A DNA stretch of 64,000 bases from Paralichthys olivaceus (GCF_024713975.1 NC_091094.1:11579001-11643000); one strand, 5' to 3'. Positions 23,422-36,103 are shown, numbered from the stretch's first letter. Program-made: numbers and translations. The notes: generated by a model not told the origin, from the sequence alone.

Positions 23422-26400
23422 CTATAGAAGAGATAAGAAGCCGTTGTCCGTGGAGTCCTGCTGGTCAGATTTGCCGCCTCGAGAGCTCTTGCTGGGGTTT
23501 GGGGTGGTTGAATACTTTGGGGGGTATCTGATGAAGAGGCGTTCCTCTTCCTTTTTAATCCACCTCAGAAGTTTAGTGATAGCTGTGATAGCACAGGCCT
23601 TAGTCACCAGAGGACTGAAGCATGTGTACAGCTCGAATTTGCTTGTGACCTACAGTGGAGAGGGAAACAGTTGTTAAAAGAAGCTGCAACAGTTTGTGAC
23701 TCACTGTGTCTACATGAATGTTAGTAACTGGGTTACAGTCTACCCAGTAAAGTGGTTTCTTACTTGTCTTACAAATAAGAAACGCACTTTCTCTAATCAA
23801 CAATTTTTAAACTAGATTCTGGTGGAGAACGCTGATTTATTGGCTGTGTACAAACTTGACAGTGTTTCTTCTAATTAGCTTTTTACAACTTAGCTTGTGG
23901 AAGAGGAAGAATTCAGATAGGACGAGTATTAGTGTGGCAGCATAGAGAGGAAAATAGACAATTTCACATTCCTGTGTTCAAGATAACCCAGTCCAAAGTT
24001 TGCATTAAACTGTCTGAAACCAGCACAAAGTAGACTCCAGAAGTGTAAATACACTGGAGACCACCTGACACAGCCTTGCCTTTTCGCACAGAATCAACCA
24101 ATCAGAGGACTGCTTCATTAATGAGATCATTATTTAAACCTTTTTGACCCATATAAGTTGTTAATTGCTGTAACCCTGATCGCTGTAAGTGGCTTTCATT
24201 GCAACTCCATCACTGAATAACTGGAGGGCTGATTATTATTCAAGTAATGGATTAGTCGGCTGTCAGACATTTAATCAGTGACTATTTCAATCAAATTATT
24301 TTTTAAAGGGAAATGCAAAACAAGACTGTTGGCCTGAGAAAACTTAACATTATAACACATCAATTTGGGCTATAGGGAAAAACAAAAAGCGAAACGAGGA
24401 ATTAGATACCGCTACCACAGTTAAAGTATGAAAGTATGACATGCTTCCAAAATAAGGAAATGCAACTACTGACCTGCTGCATCTATGTATAATTTTGCAG
24501 TGCATGTACACATATTTAGGCAGTTTCTTGAGTACAAATACATGTGGTGCGGGGTTAAGGTCTACTTTCTGAGCAACTGATAACCCTTGAACTTTTTAAA
24601 CACACCCATGTAAAGGATAATCCAATACACACAAAAACAGTCTCCAAGAGCAGCTTGTTATAACAACAGTAAGTCTATGACAACAGTAAGTCTATAACAA
24701 CACTGAGTATGTGTTCACAAATACAGCTACTTACCCAGGCTAACAGAGTTTCTCTCTCAGCGACATGGTAGATGAGCTTGAGCGGCCGTGAAGTGCTGTG
24801 GATGCGGCTGTGCATGTAACGATAAAGGTCCAGAAGCCTCATTTTCTCATCTTCACTGCTGTACGGTGCCTCCATCTCTGGGCTGCATACGACAACAAAT
24901 AGTAGAATAAAAGGTTATAGACGGAAAGGCTAAATGAAGATCTCTGACAAACAAAAACACAGAGAGACCTTAGGGCTGTTTCACATTATTTTTAAAATGA
25001 ACTAAATAAATAAAACCATCATCATTATCATTCAAGTATAGTATTATGATTATTTACATAATTTCATCTTCGTTTTCAAGGTTCAGTTGGCTGCTGCCTG
25101 TGAATTAGCTCAGCTCATTAGTAGATTAGCAAAATGGCATGGTGGGATTAGTGGAATACAATTTAAATTTCTTTCAGTTTTCCTCTGTGCCCTTGTAACT
25201 GGAAGCCCGATGTCAGAAACCCTCTGAGCTACTTAATATACATATATAACAAACAGGACACTGTCACTTGTAAACAACAACCACACTAAGCTGTATTTGT
25301 TTTCTTAGAGTTTGCTTGGCAGTGTCCTGTTCATATCGGTATATTGGTGTCCATGTAAACGTATGACAAACACACACACACACACACACCTGGTGAACTG
25401 AGTGAGCTGGCGGTAGGTGTCTGGCACGTCAAAGGGCTTGTACATGAAGTGCCTGAGGTCTGAGACGCCCACCTGGCTCACGCTGTATGACTGGGCTTTG
25501 GCGATGAGGCTCAGCGAGTTCTGAGCCACCATGGCCTCCTCTATCTTCCTCTTGCACTCAGCTACAGCGTAAAAAGCCTCCTTGTCGGTTGAGAGCAGCA
25601 GCAAACAAACAGTGCATTCCGGAGGGTCCAGGTAAGAAATGTATGCATAAAAGTAACAGTCCGGGTTAAAGAGCGGGAGGCAGATGGGAGTCCAGATCTC
25701 CCCAGCCTGAAAGGCAGAGGAGGCTCCGATGAGGTTGAGCAGGAGGTGGACGTCGGCGGGCTCCAGCCTGGAGTCCTCGATAACGGTCTTCTCTTGTACG
25801 ATGGTGAGCAGCTGGTTCTTGGCAACGAGGATGGAGAAAACCAGATTGTGCGTTATCGCTTTCTGCAGGATCTGGCTGAGAGAGTCCCTGAGAGAGGAGG
25901 CTAGGGGTAAGCAATGTATTGCTGTTAGCAGGAAGCTGGGGTCTGAATCTACCAGGTTGAGGAGGCCGTCCAGGATTTTCTCAGAGCCTGCCAGGAGTCT
26001 TCTCAGGTCGTAGTTCTTCTTGTGTTCGAAGATGCGGGATATGCTGGCCTGGGTGAGCATGCTGATGATCTGATAGTACACGTAGAGGAGCTCTCCTCGC
26101 AGTTGCTCCTCGGACTGACGACTGTTGGAGACGCACACGAGCACGAGGGGTCCTTTCTGCAAGAACACCACGGTGTGCTTATCTGTTGGGAGGAAGAAAA
26201 GACATCAGCAAAATATGAACAATTCTTAAAAAACAAGTGTATGTCAACAAACAACAACTTCTCCCATACTTTTTATCTTTAATAAATAAAAAGTGAATGT
26301 TAAACAATATTGTAAATGCATTAATTTCCTCATTGCTCATTGTGGTTAAGACATTGTTTTGTTAAATGGTTATAATTAACTTGGCACTTATTGCAAGCCA

Positions 26401-27310
26401 GAGTTACAGCAACCGCATTTACTGACCACCCCGCCCCACAGTCCTCAGCAAAATGTCTACACATACTCTCATATAGGCTCATGTAATAAATTCTCATATT
26501 ACAAAAGCCATGTAGGGGGAGTAAAAATCCCATTAATGCTCTCACCTGAATAGACTGAGCGGATGATATTATCTCCACTTTGGACAAAGGACACCAGCGC
26601 CATCATGACTCCCATTGTGGATGAAAGAGCCTCTTCACTACCATATCTGGAATAGATGGGTTTGCCTGCTTCACTTAGCACAAAAACATGCTTCCTGTGC
26701 TGCCGCCAGCTGTCAGATGTCACATCCTCATCACGGTGAGACATGAAAGCAGGAGACTCCTGGGTGCCCGCCTCCATCAAGGGTGACGACCTTCCCTTTA
26801 CACCTATACCTTGCTCCTCCAGCTTGGCCTTGGCCAGCACTGTAACGACAAACTCCCCAGAATCGCTCTGGCTATTGTCTGTGGCGGCATCCTGAGAAAC
26901 ACGCTCAGCTGTCTCGTTGGATTCATTGTCCGGACATCGTTCGGAGTTTTCTGTCTCCTCAGTCTCCTGTTTCTCGTCCTGGTTAGAAATGGACTCCACA
27001 TCATCACTCTGCTCTTGTGCTGTAACATCTGGCAGGTGCAAATCTGCCGGCTCCTCTTTGTCAGCGGTGGCAATGTCATTTCTCTCCACTGGTTCAGGAA
27101 ACATGTGATTCCCCAAGAGGGAGAGAGAAGTCGCCAAGGTGTCGGCTAGAACGATAAAATGAATTGATGAATAAAAACAGAGCTAAAAAATTGAGAGTAT
27201 CTCTAAATCAGAGATGATATCATTCATTCACCAGGAGGATTGCTCTCTGAGGGCGGATCGCAAATCTTCACTCCCTGCGTCTCTCCTTCTGGATGATTGT
27301 CCCTCTCCAT
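23422..27310 (-). CDS. mon1b: Vacuolar fusion protein MON1 homolog B
   Basis: Five coding exons (27232-27310, 26546-27145, 25390-26182, 24735-24882, 23422-23649) join in phase to 615 residues, somewhat longer than human MON1B because of an acidic, disordered N-terminus. Mon1 with Ccz1 forms the guanine-nucleotide exchange factor that loads Rab7 on endosomes and autophagosomes. The family hallmark [18 protein letters not shown] opens the first longin domain. [34 protein letters not shown] and [14 protein letters not shown] follow in family order. The ending, [12 protein letters not shown]..., fits MON1B; MON1A ends differently. The start is the first in-frame ATG of an exon that follows a non-coding exon ending at 27901 (donor GC|GTAAGT). 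The gene stands head to head with the small membrane gene at 29015 and tail to tail with brpf3. Teleosts often carry two mon1b copies and I cannot tell which one this is. Confidence 0.93.
25371..25389 (-). repeat. (GT)n microsatellite abutting the mon1b exon 4 splice donor
   Basis: On the transcribed strand the exon ends ACCAG and the intron opens directly with about nine GT units. Every GT in the run could in principle act as a 5' splice site. The first is in phase with the next exon (AG|C CCA GAG). Confidence 0.85.
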
Positions 27311-27879
27311 GATACCATCCCAGAGGCTGCAGATAACAAAACAAACATACTATAACCAGACAGTTCCAAACAAACTCATGCATTCCAGTGAGTGCAGCTG
27401 AACCTTGGGACAGCATGCATCTTAAGTCTCATATGAATAGGAGCACTCATTATGGAGCGGTGGCACGGTCACATGATGACAGAGAATAACCGGTTACAGG
27501 GGGAGAGAAATGGGAGATGCAGACTGAGGAATTTAACCAGCAGCCTGGTTCATTGCCTCACTACAGATACACGATCGCCGGTTGGAGGAAACTATTTGTC
27601 CCAGCGCTACCGAGCTAACCGTGTGTTGATCCATGGCTTAACTTACTTAGGAAGCTAACTGTGGGTGATGCGCTAGTTAGCAAACAATGTGGAAATCTAA
27701 CTTTTGCACCATCACGGATGTTTTGACGGTGAATTCAGTGAGCGCTGTCTGTATTTACATGGTTAGCGCTGGCTGCTAGCAAAGCGACACACACACACAC
27801 ACAGATCGATTTCATGGCCTCGGCTTTAACACTGAGCGACGCCGGAGCGAACCGAGGTTAAACTAACGCGAGACAGACG

Positions 27880-29014
27880 AAGTCACGTTATCCAACTTAC
27901 GCTTTTTCTTGTCCCGGTCAAAGCGTCGTGTTGAACGTCTACTTCGCTGCGTTCACTTTCGTCGGCATCCCGGTGTCACACGAGCTGTCACGAAGGAGAA
28001 GCAGAAAACAAACGCTCCTCTTAGCGCCGCAGAACATCCGGAACCTCTCATGACAAGCAAGGCTGACCAATCAGGAGGCTCGGGGGGGCTGCAGCTCGTC
28101 CCGCCCCTTCTGGGTACAAGTTCCAGCCCTGTAATCTGAATATCAGAAATACTTTTGAACACAGACTGAATAAAAGAGGTTTTTACTGATGATAGTGTGG
28201 AAGGACTTGTTCTATCTTTGTGTTTGTTGTTGTTGATGTGTTCTGCTACACATGGAATCTTCCTCACTTCTGTCCATCACAGGAGAGAGTTCCCTGAAGT
28301 CAAGAAAGATGATATCTTTTTATCTCGTGAACACAAAATAATAATTATCATGTATTATTGTTCCCACTCTGTAATTACCGAGTGGAAACAAGATAAATAA
28401 GTTGTGCACACTAATATCTGCGTAGTAAAGACACGACTGGCCGATGCTCTGAAGACAACACTGAGTTGCGTTTATAGCTTTAAGGAGTTTGTTAATTTCT
28501 CAAGTATTATAACTGAAACATAGAAATGTGTTTCTTTAATGGTTTGTATTGAGCTGGATTACAGAGTTTTTACTGAACTGTACAAAAAACAGGAAAACGT
28601 GATACAGGAAAATGTGAACATTGTGTGCAAGAGGAAACAGTTCATCAGGAATAAAGTAAAATTAGATTTTAGATATATCCTACAAAACCACTCAAAAAGT
28701 GTGTTGTCAAATACTATTTGATTATCTAACAGAATCAGATATAACTGATAGAATAGTTTTGTTTGTTTTATTTTAACTCAATAGAATAGATACTATAAGA
28801 CAGCCTGATCCACACTCCACACCAGCTGGTGGCGGTAATGCGCCAAATCGTTGTTGCCAGTAAACAACAAAAAGAAGAAGAAGAAGAAGCACTACTAAAT
28901 ATGGCTGCCAGGTTATCTAATGCAACTTAGCCAGAGCGACCTATTTCGTTTTCAGAATTGTAGCACGGACATAAAGCTCAGTCGGTTGGTTTGAACCCTC
29001 GTGAGCTGGACACG
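27880..29014. promoter_or_regulatory. Divergent promoter interval of mon1b (-) and the small membrane protein gene (+)
   Basis: The two genes are head to head. CpG-rich sequence with a CCAAT box (28067-28071) covers the mon1b side, whose first, non-coding exon ends at 27901. The other start probably lies at about 28890-29000, just after a TGCC-rich repeat and before an ATG at 29015 in good context (CACGATGG). AT-rich DNA at 28140-28800 separates the two start regions, so these may be two promoters rather than one bidirectional core. Confidence 0.5.
28806..28890 (+). repeat. Promoter-proximal dispersed element with GGTGGCGGTAATGC core and (GAA)n tail
   Basis: The block ACCAGCTGGTGGCGGTAATG, followed by GCGCCAAATCGTTGTTGCC and an AGAAGAAGAAG tail, is a pattern I recognise as widespread in fish genomes, often close to transcription starts. 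The core resembles the CTCF consensus apart from one base (CCAGCTGGTGGCGG). No protein is encoded. Confidence 0.55.
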
Positions 29015-29949
29015 ATGGAGGAACCATGGGACTTTGAGTTCTTGTCCCGCATCGCTGACAGCTGTCTGTCGTTCCTCACCGAGTTCGTGGACGACTGGCT
29101 CGCCAACGACATGAGAGTTTCCATATTCAAGATCTTACTCAGCTGGTTGATCTTCAGCCTCATCGCCATTCACTTTGCGTGGAAGGTTTACGGGAACACA
29201 GTGAACGACATGTATTACCGACAAGGTGAGGGCTTCTCTCTGCAGCCGTGTCGCTGAACGAGTGTTAGCCACGTTAGCTTCACCTGTGTGTGTTTGTGTT
29301 GAAGGGACCGGACAGAACGGAGGAACCCCTGACACAGCCCCCCACCTGAGGGGATGGTAGGTGACCCCGCATCCCGTGGCTCCAGGCTGGAGACCCCACT
29401 GTCCTGTCCTCTCACCTGCTTCACTTTGGTTTGCATGAGTGCAGTTTGAGATCTTTTACCTCCATTCATTATAGTATGTCATATTATTCCACAGGTATGT
29501 CTCTGATTAGGAATTCCAGCCATTTCTATAAACATACTCGTGTTCTTTTAGTAAACCATACCTGTCCATATTTATGTAGACGTTGATTTCAGTATTTCAA
29601 TATCTCCTGCACAAATATAGTTTACATGCTTGTGCAGTCGCTGTTTCCCACTAAAGCACCCAAGTACATTTCTCTACAAACAATATAGCCACAGTGAAAG
29701 ATGTATGGTGTTTTATTTTTTATTCTGTTGCCCCTTTCAGTGTCTTGTCTTCCTGCTGCTGTTACAAGTGAATTTCCCAGCATTAAGATGATTTATTTAT
29801 TTATATTACCTAATTCCAGTCAGATCTTTAATGGTAAAGGGATACTGGGTTACAGCATTGAGCTGAGACTTTTTAGTAATACCATTTTTTTATTCTATTC
29901 TTGCAGGGAAAGCAAAGCCAGAGATACTCTGAAGACGCATCGAGATTAA
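29015..29949 (+). CDS. Small single-pass membrane protein, function unknown
   Basis: Three exons (29015-29225, 29305-29356, 29907-29949) with GT-AG junctions join in phase to 101 residues. The N-terminal about 38 residues are acidic and amphipathic (MEEPWDFEFLSRIADSC, TEFVDDWLAND). One hydrophobic segment follows (FKILLSWLIFSLIAIHFAW, about residues 38-56). The C-terminus is polar and short (NTVNDMYYRQ, a Gly/Thr/Pro linker, then GWESKARDTLKTHRD). No signal peptide is evident. If the tail is luminal the protein is type II; if cytosolic, the acidic part is outside. Support for a real gene is the run of three phase-compatible exons, a good Kozak context, and a polar ending that is reached only by splicing past an in-frame TAG. 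I do not recognise a family and infer no activity. It faces mon1b head to head. Confidence 0.7.
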
Positions 29950-30816
29950 CAGGACAGTGGACTTTGACTTCGGACTTTATCCAAGTGAGACCTGGACAGT
30001 TTGAGTCCTTCAGAGACATCCATTGCACCCACATCTCTGAAAAACACAATCTTCAGTGCGCTCAAGATGGATCCACTGTCTGGCTGAAGAAACATGTTAC
30101 CATGCATACCAACAGTTTCATGCTGATATGCACTCAACAGACTATTTAGTGCTGTACAATATTTATTTCAATCTTATCTCTGGTCAATGAACAGGATTTT
30201 ATTCTGAACAAAAGCTTGTTTTTTCTTCCAAGGGGCCTCAGTAAAAATTACAAAAATATTGATGTTTACATATGAATTTAGACGTTTTGATGGTTGACAT
30301 GACATTTTCCATTCTAAGACCACAAGTAAGAAAAAAAAGAATTGAGTCACAACACAAGATCATGTTCACAGATTTGTTTAAATAATAGTAAGGCTGAATA
30401 ACAGCAGAGGCAAGTGAATGACAGTGAGTGATTTGCGTGTGTGTAGTTGCTGATTAGAAACGTTCTTTGCAGTGGTCATTTTAATCAGTAATTTCATAAA
30501 TAATACATTTGGTCGATATATAAAGACTGATCCATGAAAATCAACTCATCTTTCATCTTCCATGATTTTTTGTGACTTTTAAACAACTGCTGTTCACCAT
30601 AACGAGTGCACTTAATAGGGAAAAAAATTTGTTTGAAGAGCCATAAAGTGTTTTTTTTCCCTGATTGATTATTTTAACATTGACTGAGCCAACAACTTTT
30701 TCAGAGTGAAAGAAAAATCTCTACCAATTGATTAAAAATAAGAACAAATATATTTATACATTAATCTCGTCTATGATATCTAAAGATTTTAATAACCATC
30801 GTCTTTGTGTGTTCGT

Positions 30817-30870
30817 GATGTGATGAATGATGTGATGAATGATGTGATGAATGATGTGATGAATGATGTG
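30817..30870 (+). repeat. 12-bp minisatellite
   Basis: Four and a half perfect copies of GATGTGATGAAT in tandem. Confidence 0.92.
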
Positions 30871-31129
30871 AACTTTTGTATCTGAATGGACAAAGAGCCG
30901 GTTAATCAGGAAAAAGAGCAGACTGGTGGGTTGTGTGGTTTGAAAGTAAACTCAGAAAGGATGGATAAACTGGGAAAAAATGCCAAAGTCTACAAGAAAA
31001 CTGACTTTGGAGATTTATTTCAGTCAGAACAGGTGAAATATAGATACAGATAATGGATGGACGGATGGATTTTTAGGTCAGACTTAAAGCCAGAGCTTAA
31101 ACCACAACGACTGTCTTAGCGGAACAATC

Positions 31130-31276
31130 TTCTTGAATGGCCAAGTCCATGTCCACAACTCAGTCCAGTCATGCTCATCATCGATAGTAGTTTTTGTGTA
31201 ATTCTGCTGACAAACAAACAACCAACAAATAAACAGACAGACGGGTTAGAAAAACATAACCTCCTTGGTGGAGGTA
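31130..31276 (-). mobile_element. MITE fragment (family of 50144-50515)
   Basis: Only the right part is preserved: TAGTTTTTGTGTAATTCTGCTGACAAAC and the terminal AACCTCCTTGGTGGAGGTAA, which ends in the family's inverted repeat. The left end is not recognisable. Confidence 0.6.
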
Positions 31277-31342
31277 ATGAAACTAAAACATAATGAACAG
31301 GGACATAGTTTTTTTTTTTTTAATTCAGATCCTTTCTCTGAG

Positions 31343-33165
31343 TTAGTCTGCGTTAACGGGAATTGGTGGAATAAACAGCATGTGGACATCCATCACATTG
31401 GTGCAAGTCAGACCAGGTACAAGAAGACGTTGCCCGACAGAAAGACTTGAAAAAAACGTGTAAGAATCATTGTTGGTAAGGAAGTTGTGGATGTCCAGCC
31501 CCTGTGCTTGTGCTTCTTCATACAACCCCCCATCAGTAACGGCCCCTGCGGCCTCAGTGGGTCCATCTTGGCCATCGGTTCCACCGCTCAGGAAGACGGG
31601 ACCGTTAGGCGGCAGATGCAGGCCTCTCATCTCCAGGCCAACTCGCAGAGCCAGCTCCTGGTTTCGTCCACCTCGACCCTTTCCTGTCAACTCTACAGTG
31701 GGCTCACCTCCAGCTAGGAGACACGTGGCACCCCATCCTTCTGTGCGCCCTTCATCGAAGACCTGCATCGTACGGCACAGGTCCCAGCTCTCCACACCTA
31801 CTTCGGGCCCCAACTTCAGCACCTCAGCGGCAATTTCGGGAGGTGGTTCCTCTGGAGAACACGCGAAGCGTGCCAGGAGGCCGTAAAGTCTGGAGACTAA
31901 CTTCACATCACCGCACACTCCCAGCGACAGAACAACAGGGCGGAAACCCAGCTCTCGGGCACGGAGTCCTGCTTTCTTGAGTGCAATGCCGTTGGAGCCA
32001 ATCACAACGTTGAGAACATTTTCTGCCTTGTCCGTTTTATCCTTATCATCCTTCAGCCTGGGATTTGGTCTCCCAAGGACATCTTTTACTGATGCTGGTA
32101 CAGAGTTCAACAGCTTGTACCGTTCAAGGATTGACAAAACCTCCTCAGGCCACACCTCACTGGAGACTGTGGGGCCGCTGGCTATCAAGTCCAGAGGATC
32201 TCCTATCACATCTGACAGTATCAGCGCGACCACCTGTGACGTGATCAGAAATTAAATTTTCTATAGTGGAATCGCTTCTTCTTAACAATGAACAGCAGTT
32301 CAAAACTAAAAGCATGTTACCTGTGCAGGATGAGCATAATGTGCAAGTCCTCCACCCTTTAGGAAAGAGAGTGCACGACGCACAGTGTTCAGCTCTTGAA
32401 TTGTTGCACCAGCAGCTGCAAGTTTGCGGGTGACATCCAGTTTCTCTTGCAACACGATTGGTGGGATGGGGGCAGGTAATAGCGCAGAGCCTCCGCCTGA
32501 AAGGAATTGCACCACCTCTTGTTAAATGTGTATATTGTGTGAAGAATAAGCAACAAGAGAAGTGATGTTTTTACCTGAAATCAGAACCAGTAGCAGGTCT
32601 TCCTCTGTCAGTTCACTGGCTAGTTGCTTGATTCCTTCTGCTGCTCTCTGGGCGTCAGTGTCCGGCAGGTTGTGCTTGGCTCCCTCCATTACTTTGATGC
32701 AACTGTTTTCTTTTAACAGCAGATGGCTGTGATGGAAATGAAAAGTTGTATTATGCTTTATCTTGTTTTCTGTGTCTTATGTTGTTTACCTTTAGAAGGT
32801 TATGCTTACTCTTTCCCATTCTGCTGTAACGTGTGCTGAATCCCATGCGGGACGCTTATGATTCCTTTCACCAAATGATCCCCCACAATCCTCTCTGCCT
32901 CCGCAGCCATACCCAGCACGGCTTTTCCGAAGCCCACCAAGTGCAGGTTGTGCTTGAGTGTGAATTTTTGACCACTGATAATGACGGAGTCCTCTTTGCG
33001 CTCTATGCTCTGCCGGACCACAGCGTCTGGCTGCACCGCCTCCACTGCAGCTGCAAACACTTGCCGTGCCCTTGAGTCCATCGACATTTTGCACAGCGTA
33101 GGTTTCCTCCTACCCACGAGGGCCAGCAAAGGCTGAGGCCGCAACAGGGAAAGAAAACGTGCCAT
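31343..33165 (-). CDS. glyctk: Glycerate kinase (class II, MOFRL family)
   Basis: Four coding exons (32810-33165, 32575-32726, 32321-32496, 31343-32233) join in phase to 524 residues; human GLYCTK has 523. The enzyme phosphorylates D-glycerate with ATP in serine and fructose catabolism, probably in mitochondria or cytosol. The N-terminus is basic and hydroxyl-poor (MARFLSLLRPQPLLALVGRR), consistent with a targeting sequence. Family motifs in order are: HLVGFGKAVLGMAAEAERI; a glycine loop LISGGGSALLPAP spanning a splice junction; VVALILSDVIGDPLDLIASGP; GGEPTVELTGKGRGGRNQE; and the C-terminal MOFRL signature SGGTDGQDGPTEAAGAV. The ATG at 33165 is chosen. The frame is open a little further upstream through a splice acceptor at 33196, so a non-coding exon precedes it. 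It is head to head with wdr82 across 3.3 kb, the same neighbour pair as on human 3p21. Confidence 0.96.
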
Positions 33166-34663
33166 GAACAGATCACTGGCCTCGAACACAAACTGCCTGA
33201 GGGGGGAAAAACAGCAAATAGATCATAAAAAACACTTGAAATGTTGAGGAAAGGTGAACATTTCTACAGTTACTGATCATTTTTTGTTTGGTTTAAAGTC
33301 ACTTTTAGCTCAAGTAGATGTGGAAGAAACAGAGATTTAACTATACATAAAATAATTCTTCATTTTACCCATCCTCCATAAATCAAAAATTTCCACAGCA
33401 GTAACTGATTGCATGGATGTAAAGTGTATTATGTAATGGCAATAATATTTAATTTATGTTAGTGGTCACTGCAGCCCAGCATGTGGCCAACAGCTCATTT
33501 CTGTCGTGTACCAGCTGACACCGAGCTCCCATCTGTTATATGCTCAGGTTTAACACATACATACACAGTGAACGCCATAGATCTTCTTTTATTATCTAGT
33601 TTGACAGTCATGACTGAAAAAGAAGAAAAGTAAGTAAATCTAGGAATACACAAGATTTACTTCTTTGAGGCTGTTGAAGTGCAGACACGGTTTAGACAAA
33701 TACGAAAGTTTAAAACAGTATAAAACTTCGAAACTGAATCAATCTAGGACTAAATACGCACTCGTTTCAAACTGTTGACACGTGGCCACAGTTTAGAAAA
33801 CAACAGCTTGTTTATGTGTGTCAGTATCGTTATGAAATAACAGATCCAGCTCCAGTACCGTGGCTCTATGTGTTCCACAGAAATCCCACATTTTAAACCA
33901 CCGACAGAGGCTCATCGTCCAGAACAATGGACCCGACATGTTGTTGGTTTTCTCTCTTTCTGTGTTTATCGCTGACTTTGGTGTTTACCGAGTTGTTTGT
34001 AGCAAGGGTTGCCAGGTCTGTGAGACAAAGGTAGCCAAACAGCAACTCAAAACCAGCCCAATACCAGAACTCAAAATATGCCCATAAAAATCCATATATG
34101 TTCCTTTTAAAGTCCAACAGCATTGCTATAATTGCAAAATGTACTGTAATATCAATAAAATAACACCATACATTTTATATATATATTTCCTGAAACAGTT
34201 TTTTATTCATATACTTACAGTAAATATGTAAGTAGGCTTACTGTACACCTTATTTCAAATTGGACACCATATCATGTTCATCTGGAACATTTTCATATTG
34301 TACTTACAATACCTGTAAATTAGCATATTATTTGTGTATCTGTGGGGCATGTGACATATATGGGTAGGCTATAATGCTGATCTGGCCTGGAGTCAGTTTG
34401 ACAGGATTCGGGTATAAACATTAGTCATTCAAAGTGTTCATAAGCATTATTCATAATCTGTATGCAGTAGGTCTGCACAAGTCCAACCCGCGGAAACACT
34501 TAGAAAGTAGCCCAATTCCACGGGGAAATCCCGGACCTGGCAACACTGGATAATGCTAAACTACCCGGAAATCACTTCTTCTTCTTCGCCGCAATAAAAG
34601 TGATGTTTTTAAAGCGGTGAAGAAGCGGTGCTGCTTTATCTGATGGAAACGCATATACGTTAT

Positions 34664-34666
<3 letters not shown>

Positions 34667-34721
<55 letters not shown>
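34667..34721. repeat. (AT)n microsatellite
   Basis: About 27 uninterrupted AT units, capable of cruciform extrusion and likely to be length-polymorphic. Confidence 0.95.
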
Positions 34722-34723
<2 letters not shown>

Positions 34724-36103
34724 TATAAGACCTTCTCCAGACAAACATGATGACAAATTCTGGTCTCATTCAAAATAAAATCGAAGAAGATGAAGGTAAT
34801 ACTCGGTTTTGACCCCTGCTATGAATTATTAGACACCTATATAGATAGATATTTCTCCAACATGCTCTTAAGGTAAAACAGAAGTTTTGTTGTAAATAAG
34901 AAAACAAATATTCGATAAAATTAAATTGTTAAATTATATAAATCTGTAAACTATGATATTAATAAAGAAAAGGATTGGGGATTTAAATTATGATATTTGA
35001 AGAACTTTCAATAGTAATATTTAGAGAATAAAGATGTGGTATCAGATCAGTACATATAGATTTGCATACTCTCTGATGCCTGACACAGCAGTTTCAACAG
35101 TATCAGAGAAAGGTCTGATGCTTGCACTGGAACATCTCCACTAATGAGGTGAGAGAAGATTATAAAGCAAATCAATCATCAACTTGAGTCAAACATGGAA
35201 TAGAGGAATGCAGCCCCAAGATATCTGTATTGGCCATAAGAAAAATATACTTAAATAGTAATATCGTAATTCAATCTATGTTAATAGGCTGAAAAGAAGT
35301 GTACAGACCTTTTTCCTGGTGATTTTGGATGTACCAACCAAACCTTCACTTAGCTTGCCACAAATGACTGAACACATCCCATCAAACAGTGCTTTCTGAA
35401 GACTCGTGCAGCCTACCTGTGAAGCTTGTAAATGGAATTAAAGCTTGCGGATTTCACTGGACGTCTGATATGTTTGCTCCAACTCTGCAGTCAGGCAGCG
35501 GAGCAGAAATGTGAACAGACTCTGACTGGGGTTGTGTACCCTGTGTGTAATAATTGACTTGAAAGGACCACAGAACACATGAAGTGCTGTGGTCACTCGG
35601 CTGTGTTTTGCCTCTTTTAGTTTCACATTGTTTTGGGCCAATTACTAAGTGAGGAGAAAAAAAAGACAGCGATATCAGAAGGGAGTTCAGTACTGGTGTG
35701 TGATCACAGTGGTAAAATGCATGTGCACAGTGTCAGACAGACTTTGGATCAGTTCATGCTGAGGCACAGTTCAAAGGGGACACAATGTAAAGCGGGTTCA
35801 CGGTGAACTCGTGTGCACAGTGGATGTAGGTGTTTTTCTCAGAACTGTCAGGACACCTGCGCTCATGCTGTTGTAAAACTACACATGGTGCTCACTGAGG
35901 CCTTTCTAAGGTTTATGACAGCTGAGAGTCTGACTTTCATATGTGATAGGAGGTAACCAAGTGAAGTATATTCACTGTAATTCATTTATCAATGACAATT
36001 GATAAAGAATTTGGAGGTTCATTTTCTATTTTTGATTATTCCAAGTCAGGAACTTTTAGTTTGTTCGTTTGCCATCTGTGTTTGATGCACTTTCTTTAGT
36101 GTA

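Larger units (their letters stand above)
29950..31342. other. 3' regions of the small membrane gene (+) and glyctk (-)
   Basis: AT-rich convergent spacer. No exon can be supported. It holds a 12-bp minisatellite at 30817-30870. A MITE tail at about 31130-31276 ends AACCTCCTTGGTGGAGGTAA. Minus-strand AATAAA hexamers (about 31013 and 30162) could end glyctk transcripts. Confidence 0.5.

Noticed and set aside
23600-23803. Minus-strand open frame overlapping mon1b exon 6
   Set aside because: It is another frame of the acceptor region; the conserved MON1 ending uses the frame stopping at 23422.
29357-29362. Stop codon directly after exon 2 of the small membrane gene (protein ending ...LRGW)
   Set aside because: GATG|GTAGGT is a good donor and splicing to 29907 continues the frame with a charged C-terminus; kept as the less likely isoform end.
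30150-31340. Search for mir-135, which lies close to GLYCTK in mammals
   Set aside because: Neither strand contains the mature sequence or a near match in this interval.
33166-33196. Longer glyctk N-terminus from an upstream in-frame GTG
   Set aside because: No upstream ATG in the exon; the ATG at 33165 gives 524 residues, one more than human.
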